Source: an uncultured Faecalibacterium sp. (GTDB lineage: Bacteria > Bacillota > Clostridia > Oscillospirales > Ruminococcaceae). From it: DNA of 20,656 bases. The number at the start of each line of letters is the position of its first letter. Position 1 is the first letter of the stretch. The notes under the pieces were generated by a model. It did not search any database and was not told the origin of the DNA. It worked only from the letters and a program-made list of their open reading frames with translations. The position numbers and the translations under genes were made by a program. Below, piece after piece: positions 11,990-20,520 of the stretch. The stretch is from assembly GCA_900540455.1 (NCBI GenBank), contig UQGD01000035.1, positions 1-20,656 of the forward strand. The letters run 5' to 3'.

Positions 11990-12415
11990 TTACAGCTGTG
12001 CGCCGCACTTATTGCAGAACAATGCGTCTGCTTCCACTACTGCACCACACTGGGGGCAGGTCTTGCCAGCCGGAGCGCTGCTGGGCTGGGCTGCATCCAG
12101 ATCCGGCTCCATCATCTGCTCCGCCTGTTCCACCTCGGCAGCTTCTGCCGGGGTCAGGCTGGCTTTCAGCCGGGCGATCTCCTGCTCGATGGAATCGATC
12201 ATGTCGATATATTTATCCACCAGGGGCTGGTTTTCCTCATTGCCCTTTGCCAGGCTGTATACCAGCGCACCCAGCTGCCGCTGTGCCTTGAGCAGTTTGC
12301 CCTGCTCGGATACGATCCTTGCCTGGGTCTTGCTCTTCTGTGCCAGGTCCAGCGCAGCGGTGCGGCCTTTCTCGGCATATTCCAGTCCCATTTCCTTGAG
12401 CTTATTAAAATCCAT
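11990..12415 (-). CDS. Coiled-coil protein with C-terminal zinc ribbon
   Basis: A 141-residue soluble protein. Residues 1-105 are helical and charged, probably coiled coil. An Ala/Pro/Ser-rich linker follows, then a zinc ribbon at the end with CPQC (120-123) and CNKC (134-137). Such short zinc-ribbon proteins are widespread in Firmicutes and mostly uncharacterised; no enzymatic motif is present. The ATG at 12415 has GAGGTG 6 bases upstream; the GTG at 12424 lies within that site. The gene is a single transcription unit with a near-perfect promoter (12488-12516), a hairpin at the start of its mRNA and its own terminator, which suggests steady, strong expression. Confidence 0.85.
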   Translation of the reverse strand: MDFNKLKEMGLEYAEKGRTAALDLAQKSKTQARIVSEQGKLLKAQRQLGALVYSLAKGNEENQPLVDKYIDMIDSIEQEIARLKASLTPAEAAEVEQAEQMMEPDLDAAQPSSAPAGKTCPQCGAVVEADALFCNKCGAQL

Positions 12416-12461
12416 AAAAGACACCTCACTTTTCTTTGTGTCCAGGTGGTCTATTCATTGT

Positions 12462-12477
12462 GCTCTGGGGGCAGAGC
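12462..12477 (-). other. 5'-terminal mRNA hairpin of the zinc-ribbon gene
   Basis: GCTCTG (12462-12467) and CAGAGC (12472-12477) form a 6-bp stem with a four-base loop. It starts within a few bases of the transcription start predicted from the promoter. Hairpins at the very 5' end often protect mRNAs from decay in Firmicutes; that role is inferred. Confidence 0.5.
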
Positions 12478-12487
12478 TTATGGTTTC

Positions 12488-12516
12488 ATTATAGCGCAGG
12501 CAGGGGGCAAATGCAA
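12488..12516 (-). promoter_or_regulatory. Sigma-A promoter of the zinc-ribbon gene
   Basis: On the - strand TTGCAT (12511-12516), 17 bases, then a perfect TATAAT (12488-12493). It lies about 75 bases upstream of the start codon and is the clearest promoter in the window. Confidence 0.85.
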
Positions 12517-12554
12517 CGGAGGGGTCGGATATTTTACAATTTTGTGCAGGAACT

Positions 12555-12580
12555 GCAACAATTTTTTCGCAAATTGCTGC
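12555..12580 (-). other. Hairpin just after the kinase gene
   Basis: On the - strand GCAGCAATTT and AAATTGTTGC pair over 10 bp (one G-T) around GCGAAA, 10 bases past the kinase stop. No T-run follows, so it is not a typical terminator. It may be a 3' stabilising structure at the end of the recJ-to-kinase operon. Confidence 0.4.
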
Positions 12581-12589
12581 CCAGCCTCT

Positions 12590-13525
12590 TTATGCCTGCG
12601 GGGGATAGAATTCCCGCAGCATACTGTCCTCCGGCAGCAGCTCCAAGGGCAGGGGCTGCACATGCTCAAACCGCCGGGCGGTGTCGTCCCACAGCTCTGC
12701 ATTGTGTCCTTCCAGCGTAAACTGCCGCCGGACGATCTGCAGCAGCTGCGCAATGATGCCCAGCTCGTAGGTAAACGAGGTATCCAGCAGAAAATCCGCC
12801 GAGCTCTTGAAACCCTTGATATACCGGGTCTCTCCGTCCAGCACTCTGTCCCACATGGAGAGGGTCTTGGCAGGGCTGCGGCCCCGGGTGGCAGCATCCC
12901 GCAGCATACGGCGGCACAGGCGGATATTTTGGGTGTTGATCACCCGGCGCCCTTCCTCGCAATATTCCTCCCGCAGGCCAGCGTAGACACGGTAGACCTC
13001 CTTTGCCGGGACCAGGCTGGTAAGCGCCGGATTAAAAGCATGGATGCCCTCCACGATGCAGACGCCTCCCATCAGGTCCACCGGCTCGGTCTCGGCAGAG
13101 CGGGCCTCCTGCACAAAATCATAGATCGGAAGCACCGTCTTGCCAGTCTCGCACAGTTCCTTGATGCACTGGTTTACCAAGGGCAGGTCCAGGGTCTCCA
13201 GGTTCTCATAATCGGTGGTACCGTCTGGCATACGGGGGTAATACTCTGCCCCGCGGAAAAAGTTGTCCAGGCTTACCACCCGGGCCGGCATCCCTTGGCG
13301 GACCAATTCCTCTGCCAGCTTATGCGCTGTGGTGGTCTTTCCGCTGGCGGATGGGCCGGTGAGCATAACGATCTTTGTGCCGGAATAGCGGATCTTTTCG
13401 GCGGCATATGCCAGCCGGCGCTGATAGGAGGCCTCACAAGCACGGGCCAGCTGCTCCGGGCTGCGGGCTGCAACGTTGTAAAGTTCGACTTCAACCAGTC
13501 GTTTCGGGACCCAGATCGTGATCAT
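12590..13525 (-). CDS. Uridine kinase-like P-loop nucleoside kinase
   Basis: A 311-residue kinase of the uridine kinase / phosphoribulokinase superfamily. After an N-terminal helical part (1-50) comes the P-loop GPSASGKTTT (57-66), then VSLDNFFRG (substrate-binding Asp), the DYENLETLDLP segment, LPIYDFV and GGVCIVEGIHAFNP (Walker B). The C-terminal part is specific to this clostridial group. It probably phosphorylates uridine or a related nucleoside, but the substrate cannot be read from the sequence. Similar clostridial proteins often carry an additional N-terminal TGS-like domain, which is absent here. The ATG at 13525 gives a 35-base overlap with the end of hemZ; GGAG lies 12 bases upstream. 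It is the last gene of the operon. Confidence 0.82.
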   Translation of the reverse strand: MITIWVPKRLVEVELYNVAARSPEQLARACEASYQRRLAYAAEKIRYSGTKIVMLTGPSASGKTTTAHKLAEELVRQGMPARVVSLDNFFRGAEYYPRMPDGTTDYENLETLDLPLVNQCIKELCETGKTVLPIYDFVQEARSAETEPVDLMGGVCIVEGIHAFNPALTSLVPAKEVYRVYAGLREEYCEEGRRVINTQNIRLCRRMLRDAATRGRSPAKTLSMWDRVLDGETRYIKGFKSSADFLLDTSFTYELGIIAQLLQIVRRQFTLEGHNAELWDDTARRFEHVQPLPLELLPEDSMLREFYPPQA

Positions 13526-14951
13526 AGAACGCAGTCACTCCTTCTTTGCGTTCCAGCACCTCCGCAAAGCGCTGGATGTACTCGGTGGGATACTTGAAAT
13601 TAAAGATCCTCTGCATCCGTTTCCCGCCGTCGGCCACCAATTTGGTGCTGCCGCCCGCACCGGCGGAGAGGATGGTCTGGACTTCCTCCATGATATAAAT
13701 ATTATAATACCCTTCATGCCCGGGTTTGCACCAGCCTACATTTTCCAGGTTTTGCAGGGTATTTTTCTGCCGGTAGAGGTAGTAGGGCTGATACCCTGCC
13801 TGTGCCAGCATACTGCATTGTTCCAGCATGGCCGCCACGTCAGCGTAGTCGTTTTCCTTTTGGTCCTCGATCACGATGCGGGAGGCCCGCTTCAGGGTCA
13901 GCGTATGCACCGTGATATTCTCCGGGTCCAGCGCAATGGCCTGCTTCAGGCTCTGGGTGAAGCCCTCCACCGTATCCCCGGGCAGCCCGGCGATCAGGTC
14001 CATATTGATATCCTGATGTCCCGCGGCCCGGGCCTGGGCATAACAGTCCAGGATATCCTGGGCGGTGTGGCGGCGGCCAATATTGGCCAGCACCTGGTCC
14101 GAGAAGGTCTGGGGATTGATGGAGATGCGGGTAGCCCCGTACTCTTTGATCACCGCCAGCTTTTCAGCATCGGTGCAGTCGGGGCGGCCTGCTTCCACGG
14201 TGTACTCCAGCAGCTTGCTCAAGTCAAAATTCTGCCGCACCGTGCCCATCAGCTGCCGCAGCTGATCGGCGGAAAGGCTGGTAGGGGTGCCGCCGCCGAT
14301 ATAGATGCTGCACAGCTGTAAGCCGGCTTTATCTGCCTGGGCACGGATGGCCTCCACCTCCCGGCACAAACAGTCCACATAGGGCTGTACCAGTTTGCGG
14401 TCCCGGTCCAGATTGCAGCTGACAAAGCTGCAATAGCTGCACCGGGAGGGGCAGAACGGGATGCCGATATACAAGCTATACGTCCCCGGCACACTGCCCC
14501 GGCGCAGGATCGGCTCCTGCAGGTCAGCAATGCGCAGCGCCATGCGGTATTTTTCCTCAGAGCAGTCGAACCGCTCCAAAAACCAGTGGTCGATCTGTTC
14601 TGCCGTCCAGCCCGCCGCCCGCTTATCGTGGATCAGGCGCACCGGCCGCACACCGGTCATTTTGCCCCAGGGAGGACGCTGTCCGGTCCAGTCCCGCAGC
14701 AGAGCGTACACCAGGCTTGCCAGTGCAAATTCCGGTGTCTCCGTTCCTTCAGCCGGCAGCGGCGCCGTCATGGTATGGCTCTGGCCCGTTTGACGCACCA
14801 TTGCCCACAGCTGGTCCGGACGCTTTTCTGCCCAGAGACAATCTTCCTCCGGTTCCGGCGGGGTCAGGGTCAGAGGGGCCATCGGGTAAAACAGCCGTGC
14901 CAGATGCTCCACCTCGTAGCCGGAGGGCAGGCCTTGGATATAGATCTTCAT
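13491..14951 (-). CDS. hemZ: HemZ-type radical SAM protein (coproporphyrinogen dehydrogenase family)
   Basis: A 486-residue radical SAM enzyme of the HemZ/HemN-like family. It has an N-terminal accessory region (1-155), the [4Fe-4S] motif C167-x3-C171-x2-C174 within PFCPSRCSYCSF, GGGTPT at 219-224 for SAM binding, then the barrel strands EAGRPD, RISINPQTF and DINMDLIAGLPGD, and a C-terminal HemN-like domain. Family annotation is oxygen-independent coproporphyrinogen III oxidation, but no other heme genes are nearby and the activity of clostridial HemZ is not certain. The ATG at 14951 follows AAAGGA by 6 bases; the frame is open upstream but reads antisense-like, low-complexity residues. The gene lies between the MBL hydrolase and the kinase and overlaps the latter. 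Confidence 0.88.
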   Translation of the reverse strand: MKIYIQGLPSGYEVEHLARLFYPMAPLTLTPPEPEEDCLWAEKRPDQLWAMVRQTGQSHTMTAPLPAEGTETPEFALASLVYALLRDWTGQRPPWGKMTGVRPVRLIHDKRAAGWTAEQIDHWFLERFDCSEEKYRMALRIADLQEPILRRGSVPGTYSLYIGIPFCPSRCSYCSFVSCNLDRDRKLVQPYVDCLCREVEAIRAQADKAGLQLCSIYIGGGTPTSLSADQLRQLMGTVRQNFDLSKLLEYTVEAGRPDCTDAEKLAVIKEYGATRISINPQTFSDQVLANIGRRHTAQDILDCYAQARAAGHQDINMDLIAGLPGDTVEGFTQSLKQAIALDPENITVHTLTLKRASRIVIEDQKENDYADVAAMLEQCSMLAQAGYQPYYLYRQKNTLQNLENVGWCKPGHEGYYNIYIMEEVQTILSAGAGGSTKLVADGGKRMQRIFNFKYPTEYIQRFAEVLERKEGVTAFYDHDLGPETTG

Positions 14952-14989
14952 GTGCAATCCTTTGTTCTGTTGTGCGCAGGCCGCAGGTC

Positions 14990-15592
14990 TCAGCCCCGCT
15001 GTGCCATACGCAGATAGTAATTGGTATCCAGCTCCTGCCCCAGGGTAGAAAAATCCCCGTGGCCGGGCAGGATCTGGGTCTCCCGGGGCAGCGGCAGGGC
15101 CGCCAGCTTGCGCAGGCTGTCCATCATCTCCGCCTCGCTGCCGCCGGGCAGATCTGTACGGCCCATACTGCCCTGAAACAGCGTATCGCCGGTAAACAGA
15201 TATCCGCCGCATTGCAGCACCACGCTGCCCGGGGTATGGCCGGGGGTATGCCAGACCATAAACGCAAGTTCATCCACCGTCACCGCAGCTCCCTCCTCAT
15301 AGCCGCTGTCTGCCTGCGACAGCGGGTAGAGCTGGTCGTTGCGCAGGTCAGCCGCCTCACAATAGAGCTTTGCTCCGGTACTGCGGCACAGCTCCTGGGC
15401 TGACCCCACATGGTCGTAATGACCATGGGTGCACAGGATCGCGGTCAGGGATGCACTGTGCTCCTGCAGCAGCTTGGTGTACTGCTCCGGCTCTGCCGCC
15501 GGGTCGATGATGACCCCGTGGCCGGCATCGCTGATCAAAAGGTAACTGTTGGTATACAGCGGCGCCGGACCGGGAACATGAAATGCCTGCAT
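14990..15592 (-). CDS. Metallo-beta-lactamase-fold hydrolase (glyoxalase II-like)
   Basis: A 200-residue hydrolase with all metal ligands of the fold: THGHYDH at 55-61, H119 in TPGHTPGS, D136 in FTGDTLF and H178 in LPGHGD. GRTDLPGG (144-151) is typical of the glyoxalase II-like / YcbL-type group. It probably hydrolyses a thioester such as an S-acylglutathione analogue, but the substrate is not known in this group. The ATG at 15592 has GAGGTGAG 6-7 bases upstream. It starts 12 bases after dtd and is followed closely by hemZ, the order dtd-MBL-hemZ being common in Clostridia next to rel. Confidence 0.9.
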   Translation of the reverse strand: MQAFHVPGPAPLYTNSYLLISDAGHGVIIDPAAEPEQYTKLLQEHSASLTAILCTHGHYDHVGSAQELCRSTGAKLYCEAADLRNDQLYPLSQADSGYEEGAAVTVDELAFMVWHTPGHTPGSVVLQCGGYLFTGDTLFQGSMGRTDLPGGSEAEMMDSLRKLAALPLPRETQILPGHGDFSTLGQELDTNYYLRMAQRG

Positions 15593-15604
15593 AGGAAACT
15601 CACC

Positions 15605-16066
15605 TCAATCCTTTTGCTTCCATTCATCGGTATCCATGATGATGGTGCAGGGGCCTTCGTTTACCAGGGAGAGCTGCATATCTGCGCCAAACTCCCCATG
15701 CTGGATCTCCTTTAGGCCCTGGTGCTCCATCTCGGACAGGAAAAGCTCGTATGCCTGCACCGACAGCGGCGGCTTTGCAGCCCGGATAAAGCTGGGGCGC
15801 ATCCCCTTTTTGGTGTCGCCATAAAGGGTAAACTGCGACACTACCAGCGCCGAGTAGCCCAGATCCCGGGCACTGCGGTTCAGCTTGCCCTCTTCGTCCG
15901 GGAAGATGCGCAGTCCGGCGCATTTTTCCGCCAAGCGGGGCACGATGTCCAGGGTGTCGGTGTCTTTGACCCCCAGCAGGATCACCAGCCCGGGGCCGAT
16001 GGGACGGGGTTCGCCGCCATTGACCCGCACGCTGGCAGAGGAAACAGCTTGTATCACAGCTCGCAT
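15605..16066 (-). CDS. dtd: D-aminoacyl-tRNA deacylase
   Basis: A 153-residue homodimeric enzyme that removes D-amino acids (and glycine mischarged on tRNA-Ala) from tRNAs. It has the expected length and motifs: MRAVIQ at the start, GPGLVILLGV (24-33), SQFTLYGD (77-84) with the catalytic-site Thr, GMRPSF (88-93) and the cross-subunit Gly-Pro motif in NEGPCT (136-141). The ATG at 16066 follows AAGGAG by 9 bases and comes 5 bases after the rel stop. The rel-dtd neighbourhood is classic for Firmicutes. Confidence 0.96.
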   Translation of the reverse strand: MRAVIQAVSSASVRVNGGEPRPIGPGLVILLGVKDTDTLDIVPRLAEKCAGLRIFPDEEGKLNRSARDLGYSALVVSQFTLYGDTKKGMRPSFIRAAKPPLSVQAYELFLSEMEHQGLKEIQHGEFGADMQLSLVNEGPCTIIMDTDEWKQKD

Positions 16067-16071
16067 GGGTT

Positions 16072-18396
16072 TTAGCTCCTTGTTACCTTGAGCACGTCCT
16101 TGATCTTGGACAGCCGGGCCACCACCCGGTTGAGATGCTCGGTATTATTGATGCCGATGGTCAACGTGACCACCGCACAGTTATTTTCTACCTGACGGGC
16201 ATTGACCGTGTACAGGGGCACACGGATATCAGACAACGCCGCCAGCACATCCCGCAGCAGGTCGTTGCGGTCCAGCGCCACGATCTCCAGCCCGGCTTTG
16301 TAGCTGTCCTTTACGCTGTCGGCCCAATAAGCCTTGACCCAGCGGGGAGCGTTGGTGGGGTCCCGCATACTGGACAGGGCGTTGGTGCAGCTCTGTTTGT
16401 GGATGGACACGCCAAAGCCCCGGGTGATAAAGCCCACGATGGGATCGCCCGGCAGCGGAGAACAGCATTTGGCAAACTTGATGGGGGTATTATCAAAGCC
16501 CTCCACCACCACGCCGTCTGTTGCGTGCACCCGGCTCAGATCCACTTTGGGCAGTTCTTCCAGTGGTTTGGACTCTGCCTCTGCGGACCGCAGCTTCTGG
16601 TATTCCTCCCGGAGCTTAGGCAGACAGTTGGCAATGGTCATGCCGCCGTAGCCAATGGCTGCATACAGCTCCTCTGCGCTGTTCTGGCGCATCCGGCGGC
16701 AGCAGCCATTGATAAACTCATCCAGCTTGTCGTCGCTGATCAGGATGCCTTCCCGACGCAGTTCCTTGCCCAGCGCATCCCGTCCCTGGGCGATATTTTC
16801 TTCCCGGCGCATCTTTTTGAACCAGTTGCGGATCTTGCTCTTGGCTTCGCTGGTGCGCACGATCTTGAGCCAGTCCCGGCTGGGGCCTTTATCTGCCGGA
16901 CCCAGGATCACCTCGATGATCTCGCCGGTGGACACGATATGGTCAATGGGCACCATGCGGTTGTTCACCTTGCAGCCGATCATCCGGTTGCCCACCGCCG
17001 AGTGGATCGCATAGGCAAAGTCGATGCAGGTAGCGCCGGTGGGCAGGTTGATCACATCTCCCTTGGGGGTAAAGGCAAAGACCTCCTCCGGCAGAAGATC
17101 GCTCTTCAGATCGTGGAGCAGGCTGCCAGAATCCTCGCTGGCGCGCTGGTTTTCCAGCAGCTGGCTGACCCAGGCCAGACGTTCGTCCAGCTTATCGTGA
17201 CCATCCACCCCTTCTTTGTATTTCCAGTGAGCCGCCACGCCGTACTCAGCCTGTTCATCCATCTTGCGGGTGCGGATCTGCACCTCAAAGGGGATGCCCT
17301 CATGACCGATGACCGTGGTATGCAGGCTCTGGTAGCCATTGGGTTTGGGGGTGGAGATATAATCCTTGAACCGGTTGGGCAGCGGGTGATACATATCGTG
17401 GATCAGGCCCAGGGTGCTGTAACACTCGGCCAGTGTATCCAGGATGACCCGCACCGCATAGATATCATAGATCTCGTCAAAGGACTTATTCTGCATGATG
17501 GTCTTGCGGTAGATGCCATAGATGCTCTTGACCCGGCGCTTGATGGTCGCACCCTCAATGCCGCTCTCGGCCAGACGGTGCTCGATGACACCGGACACCC
17601 GGGCCAGGAACTCATCGCCAGAGCGGACGCTGAGCATATGGCTGATCTCCTCATAGCCCACTGCATCCAGATAATGCAGGCTGCGGTCCTCCAGCTCCTC
17701 CTTGACGTTCAGGATGCCCAGGCGGTTGGCGATGGGGGCATAGACCTCCATGGTCTCACGGGCCTTATCCCGACGCTTCTGCTCCGGCCAGGCGTCTCCG
17801 GTGCGCATATTGTGCAGCCGGTCGCAGAGTTTGATGATCATGACCCGGACATCCCGGCTCATGGCCAGCAGCATCTTGCGCAGGTTTTCCGCCTGCAGTT
17901 CTTCAATATTGGAAAATTGGATCTTGGTCAGCTTTGTAACGCCGTCCACCAGCAGGGCTACTTCCTGGCCAAAGGCGGCCGTGAGCTGCTCTACCGTAGT
18001 GGGGGTATCCTCCACCACATCGTGGAGCAGAGCAGCAGCGATGCTCTCGCTGTCCATGCCCAGGTCCAGCACCAGCCGGGCCACCGCCAGCGGATGGCAG
18101 ATATACGGCTCGCCGCTGCGTCGGCAGACCCCTTTATGGGCATCGTTGGCCATATGATAGGCCTTATCGATCATCTCCATGTTGTAGGCGCGGCCGCTGG
18201 CCTTGATGGCATCCACCAATTTTTCATAGGTGACGATCTCCGGCCGCACCTCCGAGGGGAGCACCCCCTCCGGGGCATTGGCCGGCAGAGCCGTAGCCAC
18301 CACCGTAGACATCTCGGCGGGGGGGCGGTGCAGATGGGTCTTAGCGGAATAGTCATCCCCAGCAGGGGGCGTCAGTTTCTTCTCCTCAGCCATCAT
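16072..18396 (-). CDS. relA: Bifunctional (p)ppGpp synthetase/hydrolase Rel
   Basis: A 774-residue stringent-response enzyme. Domains in order: an extra N-terminal extension of about 50 residues; the HD hydrolase domain with HDVVED at 125-130 and CDRLHNMRT at 191-199; the synthetase domain with RRVKSIYG (287-294), GYQSLHT (354-360) and EVQIRT (371-376); a TGS domain (about 438-500); the conserved Cys motif FAKCCSPLPGD (641-651); and a C-terminal ACT domain (about 700-774). Intact motifs in both catalytic domains predict synthesis and breakdown of (p)ppGpp. The ATG at 18396 has GGAGGG 7 bases upstream and directly abuts the recJ stop codon. This is the long Rel of Firmicutes, not a small alarmone synthetase. 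Confidence 0.97.
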   Translation of the reverse strand: MMAEEKKLTPPAGDDYSAKTHLHRPPAEMSTVVATALPANAPEGVLPSEVRPEIVTYEKLVDAIKASGRAYNMEMIDKAYHMANDAHKGVCRRSGEPYICHPLAVARLVLDLGMDSESIAAALLHDVVEDTPTTVEQLTAAFGQEVALLVDGVTKLTKIQFSNIEELQAENLRKMLLAMSRDVRVMIIKLCDRLHNMRTGDAWPEQKRRDKARETMEVYAPIANRLGILNVKEELEDRSLHYLDAVGYEEISHMLSVRSGDEFLARVSGVIEHRLAESGIEGATIKRRVKSIYGIYRKTIMQNKSFDEIYDIYAVRVILDTLAECYSTLGLIHDMYHPLPNRFKDYISTPKPNGYQSLHTTVIGHEGIPFEVQIRTRKMDEQAEYGVAAHWKYKEGVDGHDKLDERLAWVSQLLENQRASEDSGSLLHDLKSDLLPEEVFAFTPKGDVINLPTGATCIDFAYAIHSAVGNRMIGCKVNNRMVPIDHIVSTGEIIEVILGPADKGPSRDWLKIVRTSEAKSKIRNWFKKMRREENIAQGRDALGKELRREGILISDDKLDEFINGCCRRMRQNSAEELYAAIGYGGMTIANCLPKLREEYQKLRSAEAESKPLEELPKVDLSRVHATDGVVVEGFDNTPIKFAKCCSPLPGDPIVGFITRGFGVSIHKQSCTNALSSMRDPTNAPRWVKAYWADSVKDSYKAGLEIVALDRNDLLRDVLAALSDIRVPLYTVNARQVENNCAVVTLTIGINNTEHLNRVVARLSKIKDVLKVTRS

Positions 18397-20520
18397 TTAG
18401 GTTCCCTCCAAACATTTCAGGATCGGGGCGTCCGCCAGGTTCTTTTTTCCCTGGGCAGGCACCAGAGCATAGACCCGGGGGCCTTGGGGCGGAACGGTCA
18501 CCAGACCTACCTGCTCCAGCGCCGAAACAGCCACCAGGATCTTGCCCGCATGGTCGGGGCCCAGCTTTGCAAACAGCGGCTGCAGATCCTCTGCATACCA
18601 GCGGCCTGTCCGCAGTTCCCGGTAGACCGCTGCAATCTCGTCTCGGGTGGGGTTCAGCAGCGCCCGTTTCTCATCCGTCAGGGGCGCACCCCGGCGCAGC
18701 GCCTGCACCAGGTCTGCCTGTGCGGCAGGCTCATTGCCCAGCCCCGCCGGGCGCAGCTCCAGGATGCGGCCGGAAAGCTGCGACCCCCGGGGGGAATCGT
18801 AGACCGACAGCTGCAATGCTGCGTCCACCACGGCACCTGCCTGGTAGGGCAGCTGCTCTGTCGGCATACCAAACCAGACTGCATACAGACTTGCCCCGCC
18901 CTGGCGCAGCCGCAGGCGGCTGTGCCGTCCCTCGGACACAGGGTAGACTCCCTCCACCACCGCCTTTTCCAGCAGGAACACCGGGGCGGGGTTTTCTGCT
19001 CCATAAGGAGCCAGCTGATCCAGCGCACGGACGCTTTCCACCGTGACCCGGTCCAGCCGAATGGACAGATCGCACCGCAGAGGCGGGGTCTTGAGCACCG
19101 GGCACTCCCGGGCGGCCCACTCGTTCAGGCGGCGGCGCAGCAGGGGCAGATTTTCCTCCCGGGCGGAGAGACCCGCCGCCATAGGATGTCCGCCAAACCG
19201 CTCCAGCAGATCAGCACAAGCGCCGATGCACTCATGCAGGTTAAAGCCCTGGACACTGCGTCCGCTGCCCTTGCCCTCGCCCTGTTCGTCCACCGAAACC
19301 ACGATCACCGGCCGGCCGGTGCGCTCCACCAAACGGGAGGCCACGATGCCGATGACGCCGGGGTGCCAGTCCCGGCCCCAAAGCAGGATCACACGATCTT
19401 CCATGCGGCTGGGGTCCTGGTCCAGCTGCTCCAAAGCAGCTTTCAGGATCTGCTGTTCCGTCTCCTGCCGGGCGGCGTTGATCTCCCCCAGCTGGCGGGC
19501 CAGCTCCGCAGCCCGGTCCTCATCCTCACACAGCACCAGCTGCAAAGCGGTAACAGCGCTGTTCATGCGGCCCGCCGCATTGATCCGGGGGGCCAGTGCA
19601 TAGCTGATATTCTCGGCTGTAAGGGGTTTGCCTGCAAGGCCGGTCTCTTCCAGCAGCGCCTCAATGCCCGGCCGGTCGGTCTGGGTCAGCTGACGCAGAC
19701 CCGCCTTGACCAGGGTGCGGTTCTCTCCGGTCAGGGGCATGACATCTGCTACCGTGCCCACCGCTGCCAGATCCCCGCAGTATTCCAGCATTTCCTCTGG
19801 CATACAGCCATCCAGCGCTGCACAGAGCTTAAACGCCACCCCAGCCCCGCACAGGCCCTTAAAGGGGCTGTGATCATCCGGGCGGCGGGGGTCCACCACC
19901 GCTACCGCCTCCGGCAGCACGTCGTGGGGCAGGTGATGGTCGGTAACGATCAGATCCACCCCAAGGGAAGCTGCAAAGGCAGCCTCCTCCACCGCAGCAA
20001 TGCCATTATCGACGGTAATGATCAGCTGGTAGCCCTTATCGTGAATGGACTGGATCGCATTTTTGGACAGGCCGTAGCCGTCCCCCTCCCGGCTGGGAAG
20101 CATACATTTGACCCTGGCGCCCATGCCTTTCAAATGCTGGTACAGCAAGGCTGTGGCGGTGACACCGTCCACATCGTAATCGCCAAATACTACAATGGTC
20201 TCTTCCTGGTCGATGGCCTGCAGGATGCGGTCGCAGGCTTTTTGCATATCGGCCAGCAGAAAGGGATCGCTCAGCTCCTCCTCACCATCCAGCAGAGAGA
20301 GTGCCTGTTCCGGATCGGTGATGCCCCGCACCGCCAAAACTCCCGCCAGCAGAGCCACCGCCCGCTGCTGGGCAGACTGTGCAGCCATGCGCTGGGCATC
20401 GCTCCATTCCACATTCTGTTCGTATTCCTGCCGCTCTACCCAATGGGCGGCAATGGCCTGGGTCAGCTGACGCACCTGGCCGCGGTCCGGCTCGCAGACC
20501 ATCCATGCCTGATAGGTCAT
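18397..20520 (-). CDS. recJ: Single-stranded-DNA-specific exonuclease RecJ
   Basis: A 707-residue 5'-3' exonuclease acting in recombination and mismatch or base-excision repair. The DHH core carries FGDYDVDGVTA (112-122), DNG (171-173), the DHH motif itself (194-196, TDHHLP) and PRINAAGRMN (311-320). The DHHA1 domain shows WHPGVIGIVASRL (385-397), GSGRS (418-422) and GGHPMAAGLS (443-452). An OB-fold region follows (about 500-600), and a C-terminal extension of about 100 residues is typical of Firmicutes. The ATG at 20520 overlaps the upstream stop in ATGA, and the stop abuts the rel start, so the three genes are translationally coupled. Confidence 0.96.
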   Translation of the reverse strand: MTYQAWMVCEPDRGQVRQLTQAIAAHWVERQEYEQNVEWSDAQRMAAQSAQQRAVALLAGVLAVRGITDPEQALSLLDGEEELSDPFLLADMQKACDRILQAIDQEETIVVFGDYDVDGVTATALLYQHLKGMGARVKCMLPSREGDGYGLSKNAIQSIHDKGYQLIITVDNGIAAVEEAAFAASLGVDLIVTDHHLPHDVLPEAVAVVDPRRPDDHSPFKGLCGAGVAFKLCAALDGCMPEEMLEYCGDLAAVGTVADVMPLTGENRTLVKAGLRQLTQTDRPGIEALLEETGLAGKPLTAENISYALAPRINAAGRMNSAVTALQLVLCEDEDRAAELARQLGEINAARQETEQQILKAALEQLDQDPSRMEDRVILLWGRDWHPGVIGIVASRLVERTGRPVIVVSVDEQGEGKGSGRSVQGFNLHECIGACADLLERFGGHPMAAGLSAREENLPLLRRRLNEWAARECPVLKTPPLRCDLSIRLDRVTVESVRALDQLAPYGAENPAPVFLLEKAVVEGVYPVSEGRHSRLRLRQGGASLYAVWFGMPTEQLPYQAGAVVDAALQLSVYDSPRGSQLSGRILELRPAGLGNEPAAQADLVQALRRGAPLTDEKRALLNPTRDEIAAVYRELRTGRWYAEDLQPLFAKLGPDHAGKILVAVSALEQVGLVTVPPQGPRVYALVPAQGKKNLADAPILKCLEGT

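Noticed and set aside
11924..13597. A 557-codon + strand frame across the zinc-ribbon and kinase genes
   Set aside because: It runs antisense through two real genes, a promoter and a terminator.
14952..15212. Extension of HemZ upstream of 14951
   Set aside because: It overlaps the MBL hydrolase gene and encodes Arg/Gly/Ala-rich residues unlike the family; the ATG at 14951 has a good ribosome binding site.
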